Shown: positions 1 through 7,028 of the stretch, in pieces
Layout of the letters: every line of letters starts with the position of its first letter
Position numbering within the stretch: the stretch's first letter is position 1
NCBI GenBank assembly: GCA_030017355.1
Contig: JASEIR010000050.1
Span: 1-13,224 of the forward strand
DNA: 13,224 nt
From: Actinomycetota bacterium
GTDB taxonomy: Bacteria > Actinomycetota > Aquicultoria > Aquicultorales > Aquicultoraceae
Reading direction: 5' to 3'
The notes under the pieces: model-generated
What the model was told of the DNA's origin: nothing
The model's database searches: none
Seen by the model: only the letters and a program-made list of their open reading frames with translations
Made by a program: the position numbers and the translations under genes

Positions 1-79
1 AAGACCTTAGCTAAAATATTTAGAAGAATTTTTTCATCGGCTGGTTAATGAATGGCAGGTTGGTTAAATTCGATTATGG
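1..79. other. Region downstream of panD, no gene seen
   Basis: These 79 nt follow the panD stop codon on the minus strand. No convincing hairpin plus T-tract, promoter or start of another gene is seen; the transcript may continue past the window edge. Confidence 0.4.
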
Positions 80-460
80 CTAGGAAGGGTTTTCCCCAAT
101 TAGACAGAGCAGGTGGGAAGGCCTGTTGTTTTCATCAACAAAGACCACGTGCGGTTTCCAATCGGCCAGCTCCTCCTCTTGAGCAAGCGCATACGCAAGA
201 ATAATGACTTTCTCGCCTGGTTTCATTAGCCTTGCGGCAGCTCCATTTAAGCATATGATCCCTGAATCTTTATCGCCAGATATGGCGTATGTCTCAAGGC
301 GCACGCCGCTATCAATGCTTACAACATGAACTTTTTCGTACTCGTGGATATCGGCAAGCCTCATTAACTCAGAATCAATTGTTATGCTACCGATATAATC
401 AACATTGGCCTCAGTAATTGTTGCCCTATGAATTTTACTCTTTAGCATAAAGCGCTGCAT
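80..460 (-). CDS. panD: Aspartate 1-decarboxylase proenzyme (PanD)
   Basis: PanD decarboxylates L-aspartate to beta-alanine, which PanC then joins to pantoate. The enzyme is a pyruvoyl protein made by self-cleavage at a Gly-Ser bond, and the cleavage motif is visible as Y-I-G-S near the N-terminus, after the family hallmark M-L-K-S-K-I-H-R-A. An in-frame ATG also exists two codons upstream (464-466). I chose the ATG at 458-460 because AGGTGA lies 6 nt before it but directly abuts the upstream ATG. This start gives 126 residues, the usual family length, and places the cleavage at Gly24-Ser25 as in well-studied PanD proteins. It is the last gene of the pantothenate run, about 20 nt after panC. 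Identification is secure; only the two-codon start choice is open. Confidence 0.95.
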   Translation of the reverse strand: MQRFMLKSKIHRATITEANVDYIGSITIDSELMRLADIHEYEKVHVVSIDSGVRLETYAISGDKDSGIICLNGAAARLMKPGEKVIILAYALAQEEELADWKPHVVFVDENNRPSHLLCLIGENPS

Positions 461-481
461 AATCATTCACCTGTTCACAAT

Positions 482-1354
482 TTAACCTAAATTACCTGGA
501 TTTTCAAGCTTTGGCCGAATAATGGTGTTATCAATCAGGCGCGCTTTCCCCACCCATGCAGCAATAGCTACAAGAGTATCAGCTTTTATTTCCTCAACCG
601 GAGCAAACGTTTCTGGATCACATATTTCAAGATACTCTAGCTTAACTGCCTTCTCTTTTTCAATCAGCTCTTTTAGAGCTGATGCTATTTTGCTAGCACT
701 TGCTTCACCTCTATCTACCATATTTGCTGCCAAAGTAAGCGATTTTGAGATAACAAGAGCTGCTGATCTTTCTTCTGCAGATAGATACGAGTTTCTTGAG
801 GACATAGCAAGCCCATCTGGTTCCCTTACAGTTGGAATGCCAATAATTTCAACGTCCATGTTTAAATCTGATACCAGCCTCTTAATAACAATGAGCTGTT
901 GCCAATCCTTCTCGCCAAAAAGCGCTATATCTGGTTGAACTATGTTCAACAACTTTGTCACGACCGTTGCAACTCCTCTAAAGTGGCCGGGGCGCTGCCG
1001 CCCACATAGAGCATTGGTTATACCCTCCACATCGATGTAAGTTGAATAACCTTTGGGATAAATCTCATCCACTGTCGGGATGAAGATAAAATCAACACCC
1101 ACCTTGGCTGCCAATGACCTATCTCTCTCCAGGTTTCTCGGATATTTATCCAAATCCTCATTAGGTCCAAACTGGGTCGGGTTAACGAAGATGCTTACCA
1201 CAACGCAGTCCGCTCTCTTTTTTGCTTCCCGCATAAGTGTTAGATGCCCGTCATGAAAATAGCCCATCGTCGGCACAAACGCGGTTGTTTTGCCTTTTGA
1301 TCGTTCAGCTTTTAATGCTTTTCGAAGCTCGGCAATTGTATTAAATTCCAACAT
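482..1354 (-). CDS. panC: Pantothenate synthetase (pantoate--beta-alanine ligase, PanC)
   Basis: PanC condenses pantoate with beta-alanine using ATP, through a pantoyl-adenylate intermediate, in the cytoplasm. The 290-residue length is normal for the family. Visible motifs are P-T-M-G followed by H-D-G-H (residues 28-37, the HIGH-type nucleotide-binding motif of this superfamily), F-V-N-P-T-Q-F-G (56-63), R-P-G-H-F-R-G, G-E-K-D-W-Q-Q, and the S-S-R-N-S-Y-L-S segment corresponding to the KMSKS-like loop. The ATG at 1352-1354 is preceded by AAAGGA about 11 nt upstream. That Shine-Dalgarno lies in the loop of a predicted hairpin spanning the panB stop and the panC start, which may couple their translation (see the stem-loop entry). 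It lies between panB (21 nt upstream) and panD. Confidence 0.97.
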   Translation of the reverse strand: MLEFNTIAELRKALKAERSKGKTTAFVPTMGYFHDGHLTLMREAKKRADCVVVSIFVNPTQFGPNEDLDKYPRNLERDRSLAAKVGVDFIFIPTVDEIYPKGYSTYIDVEGITNALCGRQRPGHFRGVATVVTKLLNIVQPDIALFGEKDWQQLIVIKRLVSDLNMDVEIIGIPTVREPDGLAMSSRNSYLSAEERSAALVISKSLTLAANMVDRGEASASKIASALKELIEKEKAVKLEYLEICDPETFAPVEEIKADTLVAIAAWVGKARLIDNTIIRPKLENPGNLG

Positions 1355-1380
1355 AGGTTTTTATTTCCTTTAAACCTATT
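1352..1380 (-). promoter_or_regulatory. Stem-loop over the panB stop / panC start
   Basis: An 8-bp inverted repeat (ATAGGTTT at 1353-1360, AAACCTAT at 1372-1379) with an 11-nt loop spans the panB-panC junction. In the mRNA the loop exposes the panC Shine-Dalgarno AAAGGA. One arm contains the panB TAG stop region, and the other includes the first two bases of the panC ATG. A ribosome finishing panB would melt it. This suggests translational coupling, inferred from the layout only. Confidence 0.4.
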
Positions 1381-2260
1381 TTATAAGTTTTTTTAAATCC
1401 TCTAGAGCCTTTGGTCCCATAGAGTAAGAGTGATCATCTGCAGGGAATTCGCCGCTTTGAACATCGTTTATGAAGCTTTTAACGGCCTGTTCGATGGTGT
1501 TTTTTAGGTTTGCATATTGCTTTACAAACTTAGGGACAAATCTATCAAACATTCCTAGCAAATCTTGTGCAACCAGCACCTGCCCATCACACCTTGCACC
1601 TGCACCAATCCCAATCGTTGGAATGCTTAGGCGTGCTGAAACAATCTCAGCTAGCTCTGAAGGGACTTTTTCAAGGACGATAGAAAACGCTCCTGCCTTT
1701 TCAAGCAATAAGGCATCGTCGATAAGGGTTTTTGCGTCCTTTACACTGCTTGCTTGAAGTCCATAGCCGCCAAGCTGATGGACAGATTGTGGCGTTAGCC
1801 CAAGATGCCCCATAACGGGTATGCCAGCATCGGTCATTTTCTTAACCAAACCAGCAATGCGCTCGCCACCCTCAAGTTTGACGCCGTGCGCCCCCGTAAG
1901 TTTCATTATATTACCTGCGTTTTCCATGGCTTTTTCATCGGATATCTGATACGACATAAAGGGCATATCGGCTATAACCATGGCTCGCTTGGCACCACGT
2001 GCAACGGCTCTGGTGTGGTGTATTATATCCTCAACTGTAACGGGGAGTGTATCTTCATGGCCTAAAGCAACCATACCCAACGAATCGCCAACCAGCAGAA
2101 TATCAACACCAGCTTCGTCCAAGATTTTGGCAAATGTATAGTCGTATGCAGTCAGCATAGTAATTTTCTGCCCGCTTGATTTCATTTCTTTTAGCGTTTG
2201 CCCGGTTATCTTTTTTACGTTCTGATCTCTATGGCGGTCGCAGCATGTTGATTCAGCCAT
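1376..2260 (-). CDS. panB: 3-methyl-2-oxobutanoate hydroxymethyltransferase (PanB)
   Basis: PanB transfers a hydroxymethyl group from 5,10-methylene-tetrahydrofolate to 2-oxoisovalerate, giving ketopantoate, the first committed step of pantothenate synthesis. The 294-residue protein shows the family signatures: M-L-T-A-Y-D-Y, then L-L-V-G-D-S-L-G-M with the metal-binding Asp, T-L-P-V-T-V-E-D, G-A-H-G-V-K-L-E-G-G, M-G-H-L-G-L-T-P-Q and G-I-G-A-G. The first 15 or so residues (with two adjacent cysteines, C-C-D-R-H) extend beyond the usual start. The chosen ATG is supported by AGGATGGGAG ending 4 nt upstream. It begins 14 nt after the DUF2520 gene and is followed by panC. The family assignment is secure. 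Confidence 0.97.
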   Translation of the reverse strand: MAESTCCDRHRDQNVKKITGQTLKEMKSSGQKITMLTAYDYTFAKILDEAGVDILLVGDSLGMVALGHEDTLPVTVEDIIHHTRAVARGAKRAMVIADMPFMSYQISDEKAMENAGNIMKLTGAHGVKLEGGERIAGLVKKMTDAGIPVMGHLGLTPQSVHQLGGYGLQASSVKDAKTLIDDALLLEKAGAFSIVLEKVPSELAEIVSARLSIPTIGIGAGARCDGQVLVAQDLLGMFDRFVPKFVKQYANLKNTIEQAVKSFINDVQSGEFPADDHSYSMGPKALEDLKKLIK

Positions 2261-2274
2261 CAGTCTCCCATCCT

Positions 2275-3186
2275 TTAAAGACCATCCTTTAAAATAGCAG
2301 ATATTCTTACTGCGTTTTCCTGACCAAGCGTGCCTTTCTCAATGGCAATTTCAACTGTTTTAAGACCCAGAACCCTGTAAGCGCTTGCAGCCTTAGCATT
2401 TATTTTATCAAGGCTTTCAAGGTGCTGTTTTATGATTTTAACATCACCGCGAGCAATTGGGCCAGTTAGCGCTGCAGCTATACCTACATTTTCAATGTTT
2501 GAGAGTGTTCCTTTGACAAGGGGCATCATTGCTTTTAATGCGATATCTTTATCAAGACCAGATGCTTTGTAGACTTCCTCCGCAAAGCCAAGAAGTGCAA
2601 CTAAATAGTTTGACGCAATGCAGGCTGCAGCGTGATAGAGCGATTTATTTTCATCGGCAATCTCGATCACCTTTCCATCCAAGTCCTGTGCGATCCGAAG
2701 CGCCGCATCCCTTGCCGGGCCTTCAGCCGTCAGACCGAAATATGAACCAGGAAGTCTCTCTATCGCAAGCTCTATGCTTGCGAATGATTGTATTGGATGA
2801 AGACTCGCAACCTTTGCCCCAGCAGCTTTTGCAGACGATAGTAAATCAAGAGAGCCAGCGCCACTCATGTGCATTACAATGTGCTCAGGCAAAAGAACGC
2901 CTGCCGCTTCAAGCTTATCACAAGCTGGCTTTATCTGCTCATCCCTTGTAGTAATTAATATTACATCTGCGCCGCACACTGCTTTGGCACTATCTTTTGT
3001 TAGCGTCACACCAGGGAGAAAGCGGCTTGCTTTTTCAAGTGAAGAATTACTACAAGCGGCTGCAGCAGTTATATTGTGACCCTTTTTTAAAAGTAGGTGA
3101 CCAACTGCTGTGCCTACTTTACCTGCGCCGATAATGGAGATATTATATTTGCTTTTCATGAGAGTACCCAACCTATCGTTCTTCAT
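2275..3186 (-). CDS. Rossmann-like DUF2520 oxidoreductase; candidate ketopantoate reductase (PanG-like)
   Basis: This 303-residue protein has an N-terminal NAD(P)-binding Rossmann fold (I-S-I-I-G-A-G-K-V-G-T-A-V-G, GxGxxG at about residues 20-25) followed by a helical C-terminal domain of the DUF2520 type. The segment H-P-I-Q-S-F-A and the Y-H-A-A-A-C-I-A-S-N-Y helix are typical of that family. No classical PanE is visible in the window, yet this gene sits 14 nt before panB. Rossmann/DUF2520-like proteins in pan operons have been proposed to be a non-orthologous ketopantoate reductase (PanG type). Here that role is inferred from context. Start choice is open: the ATG at 3186 has no clear ribosome binding site, and the ATG at 3159 (residue 10) begins closer to the Rossmann strand with only a weak upstream GGTTGGG. 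Confidence 0.8.
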   Translation of the reverse strand: MKNDRLGTLMKSKYNISIIGAGKVGTAVGHLLLKKGHNITAAAACSNSSLEKASRFLPGVTLTKDSAKAVCGADVILITTRDEQIKPACDKLEAAGVLLPEHIVMHMSGAGSLDLLSSAKAAGAKVASLHPIQSFASIELAIERLPGSYFGLTAEGPARDAALRIAQDLDGKVIEIADENKSLYHAAACIASNYLVALLGFAEEVYKASGLDKDIALKAMMPLVKGTLSNIENVGIAAALTGPIARGDVKIIKQHLESLDKINAKAASAYRVLGLKTVEIAIEKGTLGQENAVRISAILKDGL

Positions 3187-3205
3187 TCATTTTAACGTCT
3201 ATAGA

Positions 3206-3871
3206 TTATTTTGAGCAAATAGCGCATATGCTGCTGCCTACTTCAGCGATTTCTACCCTCTCAAAGCCGGCACCTTCAAGAATTTTGCGCAAGCTCCTTT
3301 GGCTAAAGAAGTATTGGGGAATATCGCCTACGCTAAAGCCTCGCCGTTTCGGATTGATGAGACCTATGGCGTATAGAAGGAGCAAGAAGTATCGATCGCG
3401 GGCTCCCAACCCTCCATTAGGTTCCTGGATGACTGCTCTTCCACCCATTTTTAGCACGCGATAAAATTCGCAGGCTGCTTGCTCTGGATTTGGTATAGCC
3501 GAGAGAACACCAGCGCAAACAATTTTATCAAAATGATGGTCATTAAAAGGAATATCCTCAACATCTCCTTTCATAAACTTGATATGGTTGAATCCAGCCT
3601 TCATAGCATTTCTTTCAGCAAGCTTTAGGAAGTTAGGCGAAAGGTCAATACCATATACTTGTGCGTCCCTTGCTATCTCGGCGATTTTTATTGCATAAAT
3701 GCCGGGGCCGGTTCCAGCATCAAGAATAACCTCCCCATTTCTTGGGTCAAGCGAATTAAGCATGAACGGCATTATCTTATCATCTGATTTATGCGTTATC
3801 TTTCTAAAAAAAGAATAAAGCGGTGCAATTGCATCATAGAGCCGAACTGTTCCTTCCTTGCTGATTGGCAT
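3206..3871 (-). CDS. Class I SAM-dependent methyltransferase (UbiE/COQ5-like)
   Basis: A 221-residue methyltransferase of the Rossmann-fold class. Motif I is I-L-D-A-G-T-G-P-G (about residues 49-57), with the SAM-binding acidic residue in V-Y-G-I-D-L-S-P and a downstream G-D-V-E-D-I-P-F followed by F-D-K-I-V-C-A-G-V-L. The pattern resembles UbiE/menaquinone-type enzymes, and the N-terminal Y-D-A-I-A-P-L-Y-S-F-F also fits that group. It lacks enough distinctive sequence to name a substrate. A quinone, lipid or other small molecule is possible. The ATG is preceded by GTGGGAG with 6-nt spacing. It lies 19 nt upstream of the DUF2520 gene, so it is probably the first gene of the pantothenate transcription unit, although no pathway link is obvious. 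A 135-nt gap separates it from cbiO. Confidence 0.8.
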   Translation of the reverse strand: MPISKEGTVRLYDAIAPLYSFFRKITHKSDDKIMPFMLNSLDPRNGEVILDAGTGPGIYAIKIAEIARDAQVYGIDLSPNFLKLAERNAMKAGFNHIKFMKGDVEDIPFNDHHFDKIVCAGVLSAIPNPEQAACEFYRVLKMGGRAVIQEPNGGLGARDRYFLLLLYAIGLINPKRRGFSVGDIPQYFFSQRSLRKILEGAGFERVEIAEVGSSICAICSK

Positions 3872-4006
3872 TTTCTACTCCCACCTTACATGAAGTTTAC
3901 AGGGTTTAAACAAAAATGAAGAAAGCCGCGGCTGTATTTACCCTATTTTGAATGGGTTCAACCGATCATCAGGGTGCAGGAACAATGAGATTTAAGGTAG
4001 CTAAAG

Positions 4007-4741
4007 CTATACCTTATTAAGCAATGCAGATAAAGGGATTTCAAAATCGATTGATGTTAAAAGTTTCTCATCGGTAAGAACTTTGCGGGTAGGCCCATCA
4101 GCTATGATTTCTCCTGAGGATAATATAACCGACCGGTCGCAAACACGCCAAGCAAAATCAAGACTATGCGTTGCAATAACAATTGTTTGCTCTAGATTTA
4201 TAAGAAGTGATTCAAGGCTTTTACAGCCCTTTATATCAAGGTTACTTGTTGGTTCATCAAGCGCTAAAATTTTTGGCTTCATGGAAAGGACAGTTGCTAT
4301 GGCAACCCTTTTTTTCTCTCCAAAGCTTAGATGGTGGGCTGATTTGTTGACTGCCCAAAGCATATCAACTGCTTCAAGGGCATCTTTAACACGCTCCATA
4401 ACCTTATTTTGATCAAGGCCTTGATTTATTGGACCAAAAGCTACATCATCAAAAACAGTTGTTAAAAAAAGCTGATCATCTGGGTCTTGAAAAACCAATC
4501 CTACGATAGAGCGTATCTTATTTAAATTTGCCTTGTTCATCTTAAGTCCATCAATTTCAAGCTCCCCCTCGCCTCTGAGGGTTCCGTTTAGATGCATAAG
4601 AAGCGTCGATTTACCAGCACCATTTAAACCAAGCAGAGCAACCCTCTCGCCACTGCGGATGGTAATATCTATGCCTTTTAGCGCCTTTGTTCCATCCGGA
4701 TATTTATATGTCAGGTTTCTTGCCTTTATTATTTCCCTCAA
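4007..4741 (-). CDS. cbiO: ECF transporter ATPase subunit, cobalt/nickel type (CbiO/NikO)
   Basis: This is the ABC ATPase that energises the metal importer encoded just upstream, acting on the cytoplasmic face of the membrane. The 244-residue protein has all nucleotide-binding motifs: Walker A G-L-N-G-A-G-K-S-T (38-46), Q-loop Q-D-P-D-D-Q (from 85), signature L-S-F-G-E-K-K-R (138-145), Walker B I-L-A-L-D-E-P (158-164) and the H-loop His (192). Q-D-P-D-D-Q-L-F is characteristic of ECF-type ATPases. The start is a TTG at 4739-4741, supported by GGAGG 9 nt upstream inside the end of cbiQ. The intergenic distance is only 3 nt. Nickel rather than cobalt is the likelier cargo of the system (see the CbiM entry), so nikO would be an equally good name. 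Confidence 0.93.
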   Translation of the reverse strand: MREIIKARNLTYKYPDGTKALKGIDITIRSGERVALLGLNGAGKSTLLMHLNGTLRGEGELEIDGLKMNKANLNKIRSIVGLVFQDPDDQLFLTTVFDDVAFGPINQGLDQNKVMERVKDALEAVDMLWAVNKSAHHLSFGEKKRVAIATVLSMKPKILALDEPTSNLDIKGCKSLESLLINLEQTIVIATHSLDFAWRVCDRSVILSSGEIIADGPTRKVLTDEKLLTSIDFEIPLSALLNKV

Positions 4742-4744
4742 CAG

Positions 4745-5713
4745 TTAAAACCTCCAAGTCAAAATAGCGATAAGCAATCCAAAAAACAAAAGGATAAAGA
4801 TTACATCTTGCCTAGTTAAGACTGATGTGTCGAGTGTATTTACCGTGCCGCTATATCCCCTGGACTGCATTGCTATGTATATTCTTTCTGCACGCTCGTA
4901 GGAGCGTATGAAAAGACTTCCGATCATCTGGCCAATCACACGCATATGTTGCAAATTGCGCTTCATGCCAAAGGCACGTGCATCTCTTGCTCTTATCATC
5001 GTTTTTATCTCATCGGTTAAGACCCACATAAAGCGGTACATAAACGCAAAAAGCATAGTTATAGGCCTCGGGAACCTTAGCATCTCAAGTCCTTTTATAA
5101 ATTTTGGGAAAGGGGTGGTTGAATAAAGAAGGACAACAGTTAAAATGGAGAGCCACGACTTAATAAGTGCGTTAAAAAGAATGAAAATTCCCCCATGTTT
5201 TATCGGGAAGCTGGCAAACCCAAATTCGTACATACTAGGATGTGGTTTATCCGGCATAAAAATTAAAAGCAGTCCTGCAAAGGCAACAAAAGGGATGATG
5301 ATCAAAGATCGCTTTATGCCAAAGGATAGCGGAACGCCTGATGTAGTATATAGCGAGCCAATAAGCAGCATAAATAATAAAAAACGCCAGACCTCAGATG
5401 CTGGTGTTAAAACTATCGCAAGAATAAGCGCCACAAAGGAAACGATTTTGGTTCTAGCATCTAAGCGATGGATGGCTGAGTCGGCATATGAATAAACTTC
5501 AAATGAGTAGGCATGCGTATGCTGGTGCCGCTTTTCATCACCCGCATCAACGTGCTTTTTTGCCGGCGGATGGTAATGGGGATGCTTGTGCACCACTTTC
5601 CCGTGCCTGTGGCTATGTAAATGGACATCACTGCTATTTAAGTGAGCATCATCACGGTTATGTTTTATCAACTTATCAGTATCGACGATGTCTCTTGCAT
5701 GGCTTCGGCACAC
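4745..5713 (-). CDS. cbiQ: ECF transporter transmembrane subunit CbiQ/NikQ with His-rich N-terminal extension
   Basis: This integral membrane protein couples the ATPase to the metal-binding subunit. The CbiQ domain starts near residue 70 (A-D-S-A-I-H-R-L-D-A-R-T-K). It contains several hydrophobic segments and two coupling-helix-like motifs, R-A-R-D-A-R-A-F-G and A-M-Q-S-R-G-Y-S-G, followed by a last membrane span. The unusual part is residues 1-67, which hold 15 histidines in H-x-H and H-x-H-x-H patterns and make the protein 322 residues, against about 250 for typical CbiQ. The extension is probably translated: the GTG start (5711-5713) has GGGAGGAT about 6-8 nt upstream and overlaps the cbiM stop codon by one base. 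The extension is expected to be cytosolic and to bind or buffer metal (inference). Confidence 0.92.
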   Translation of the reverse strand: MCRSHARDIVDTDKLIKHNRDDAHLNSSDVHLHSHRHGKVVHKHPHYHPPAKKHVDAGDEKRHQHTHAYSFEVYSYADSAIHRLDARTKIVSFVALILAIVLTPASEVWRFLLFMLLIGSLYTTSGVPLSFGIKRSLIIIPFVAFAGLLLIFMPDKPHPSMYEFGFASFPIKHGGIFILFNALIKSWLSILTVVLLYSTTPFPKFIKGLEMLRFPRPITMLFAFMYRFMWVLTDEIKTMIRARDARAFGMKRNLQHMRVIGQMIGSLFIRSYERAERIYIAMQSRGYSGTVNTLDTSVLTRQDVIFILLFFGLLIAILTWRF

Positions 5714-6627
5714 TAGTTTATCCTCCCAGATGAGCGCCGTTTTGCAATAGTTGCAATGCCGTAACCAATAAGAATAGTAACTAAAACCCCAATAAATCCA
5801 GCAAGGCCGGTTGCCAACCCTTCGCTTCTTAATCCCGGCATTGCATAGTCGGGGATGAGGGCTTTAAAAAGATTAGTCTCTTTTTTGATGAAGCCAAGGT
5901 CATGCGCAACTCTCTCCAATCCATCGGGGAAAGTTGATGCAAGTGGAGACAGAAACAGTGCAAAGAAAACCGAAACTCCACCAAAAACCAAGAGGCTTCG
6001 CCAATCAAGGCTAGCTTGGCCTCTAACCAAATCGGGTCTTACTTTAACAAGGTAGCTAACAGTTGCGGCTGTTATAAGGCCTTCACCGATGCCAATTAAA
6101 AGATGCCAACCAGTCATAAGAGGAGCAGATATAACAAACGGAATGGTTCCGGAGGATGCTAGTTCGATAGAGCAGGCTGTTGCTGCCACAACTGTTGAGA
6201 TAAGACCTGCCGCAAATGTACCAACATATATGTTGAAGCGCTTTAAAATCTCGTAAATCCAATATGCGATAAATGGTGCAATGATAGCCATATTCAAAAC
6301 GTTTGCCCCTAGTGAAGTTATGCCGCCATCTCCAAAGAGAAGAGCCTGCACGCCGACAACCGAGAGCATAACCAGCATTGACTTCCAGGGACCCAGCAAA
6401 ATTGCTGCAAGAGCTGCACCAACAAAGTGCCCAGATGTACCACCAGCAACTGGAAAGTTTAGCATTTGAGCTGCAAATATAAAAGCTGCTAGAACTCCCA
6501 TGAGCGGAGGGTCTTTTTCATCAAATTCTTTACTTACTTTTTTTACGGTATAAGATATTGTAGCAGCTGAAGCCGCCGCCGCCGTTACCCATGTTTTTGT
6601 ATCCAAGAAGCCATCCGGTATATGCAT
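5713..6627 (-). CDS. cbiM: ECF transporter substrate-binding subunit CbiM/NikM fused to PDGLE (NikN-like) domain
   Basis: This is the membrane S-component that recognises Ni(II) or Co(II). It begins with the family hallmark M-H-I-P-D-G-F-L, in which the free N-terminus and His2 take part in metal binding in known NikM/CbiM proteins. Further signatures are F-P-V-A-G-G-T-S-G-H-F-V-G (His67), G-D-G-G-I-T-S-L-G-A-N and N-M-A-I-I-A-P-F. After about residue 205 comes an added domain with two membrane segments flanking P-D-G-L-E-R-V-A (from 234), the PDGLE module typical of NikN-like partners. The protein is therefore a NikMN-type fusion of 304 residues. The ATG is preceded by AAGAGGAGG with ideal spacing. 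PDGLE and the neighbouring cooT favour nickel; cobalt remains possible. No cobalamin riboswitch is seen upstream. Confidence 0.93.
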   Translation of the reverse strand: MHIPDGFLDTKTWVTAAAASAATISYTVKKVSKEFDEKDPPLMGVLAAFIFAAQMLNFPVAGGTSGHFVGAALAAILLGPWKSMLVMLSVVGVQALLFGDGGITSLGANVLNMAIIAPFIAYWIYEILKRFNIYVGTFAAGLISTVVAATACSIELASSGTIPFVISAPLMTGWHLLIGIGEGLITAATVSYLVKVRPDLVRGQASLDWRSLLVFGGVSVFFALFLSPLASTFPDGLERVAHDLGFIKKETNLFKALIPDYAMPGLRSEGLATGLAGFIGVLVTILIGYGIATIAKRRSSGRIN

Positions 6628-6669
6628 AGTTTCCTCCTCTTTGAATGGTTTAAAGGTTTGCGTGTGAGT

Positions 6670-6906
6670 TTATGAAATTTGCACGTGGCTATGCTTATGC
6701 ACAGCATCCATAGCTTTCCCTAGCAGCGCGGTAGCTTCAGCTACTTTACTTTCTGCTTCACGCAGGTTCTCTACAAGGCCATGCTCGTGGACAGAATCAG
6801 CAAGCATAGCCCACTGTTCCATACTGCTCTTTAAAAGCTTGGAGTGCTCAATTAGTTGGTAAATTGCCAGCTTAAAGTCGGCTGTATTTATCCCGCTTTG
6901 ACACAT
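6670..6906 (-). CDS. Small His/Cys-containing helical protein, first gene of the metal-importer operon
   Basis: I do not recognise this 78-residue protein. It looks mostly alpha-helical, with no signal peptide or membrane span. It has Cys at position 2 and six histidines arranged as H21, H40-x-H42 and the C-terminal H70-x-H72-x-H74, a pattern able to bind a transition metal. The ATG at 6904-6906 is preceded by GGGAGG at 9-nt spacing, good evidence that it is translated. It lies 42 nt upstream of cbiM and about 115 nt downstream of a strong promoter, so it is the first gene of the importer transcript. A role as a metal chaperone, sensor or accessory subunit is plausible but is only inferred from position and composition. 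Confidence 0.75.
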   Translation of the reverse strand: MCQSGINTADFKLAIYQLIEHSKLLKSSMEQWAMLADSVHEHGLVENLREAESKVAEATALLGKAMDAVHKHSHVQIS

Positions 6907-6946
6907 AAAAGCCGCCCTCCCATACTTTTGGTAATTTAGGTCTCAT

Positions 6947-7000
6947 AAAAAAGAAAAACCACGAATTCTGCGGAGTTCGCTCCGCTCGACCTTCGTGGTC
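6947..7000 (-). terminator. Long leader hairpin with T-tract (intrinsic terminator or attenuator)
   Basis: An outer 8-bp stem (ACCACGAA at 6958-6965 with TTCGTGGT at 6992-6999) encloses a 6-bp GC-rich stem (GCGGAG at 6970-6975 with CTCCGC at 6980-6985) with a 4-nt loop. The internal loop is 4 nt on one side and 6 on the other. Read on the minus strand, the structure is followed immediately by TTTTCTTTTTT (6957 to 6947), as expected of an intrinsic terminator. It lies downstream of cooT but also downstream of the promoter at 7029-7057, so it would act on the importer operon's own leader. Confidence 0.8.
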
Positions 7001-7028
7001 AATTACGTTCGTTATTTAGCTTGTACCT

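Noticed and set aside
522..3464. Several plus-strand open frames opposite the pan operon and methyltransferase (e.g. 522-938, 1805-2065, 2529-2951)
   Set aside because: They lie antisense to genes with clear family motifs, lack ribosome binding sites and show no recognisable domains.
3933..3961. Promoter TTGAAC-N17-AATACA for the methyltransferase operon (minus strand)
   Set aside because: The -10 match is only three of six and no other support is seen; a promoter is likely in this gap but I cannot place it.
3992..4015. Hairpin AAGGTA..TACCTT at the cbiO 3' end as a terminator
   Set aside because: The stem has a 2-nt bulge, is AT-rich and lacks a following T-tract.
5145..5733. Plus-strand open frames opposite cbiQ, including one opposite the His-rich tail
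   Set aside because: The minus frame has strong start signals and CbiQ motifs; the opposite frames are low-complexity shadows.
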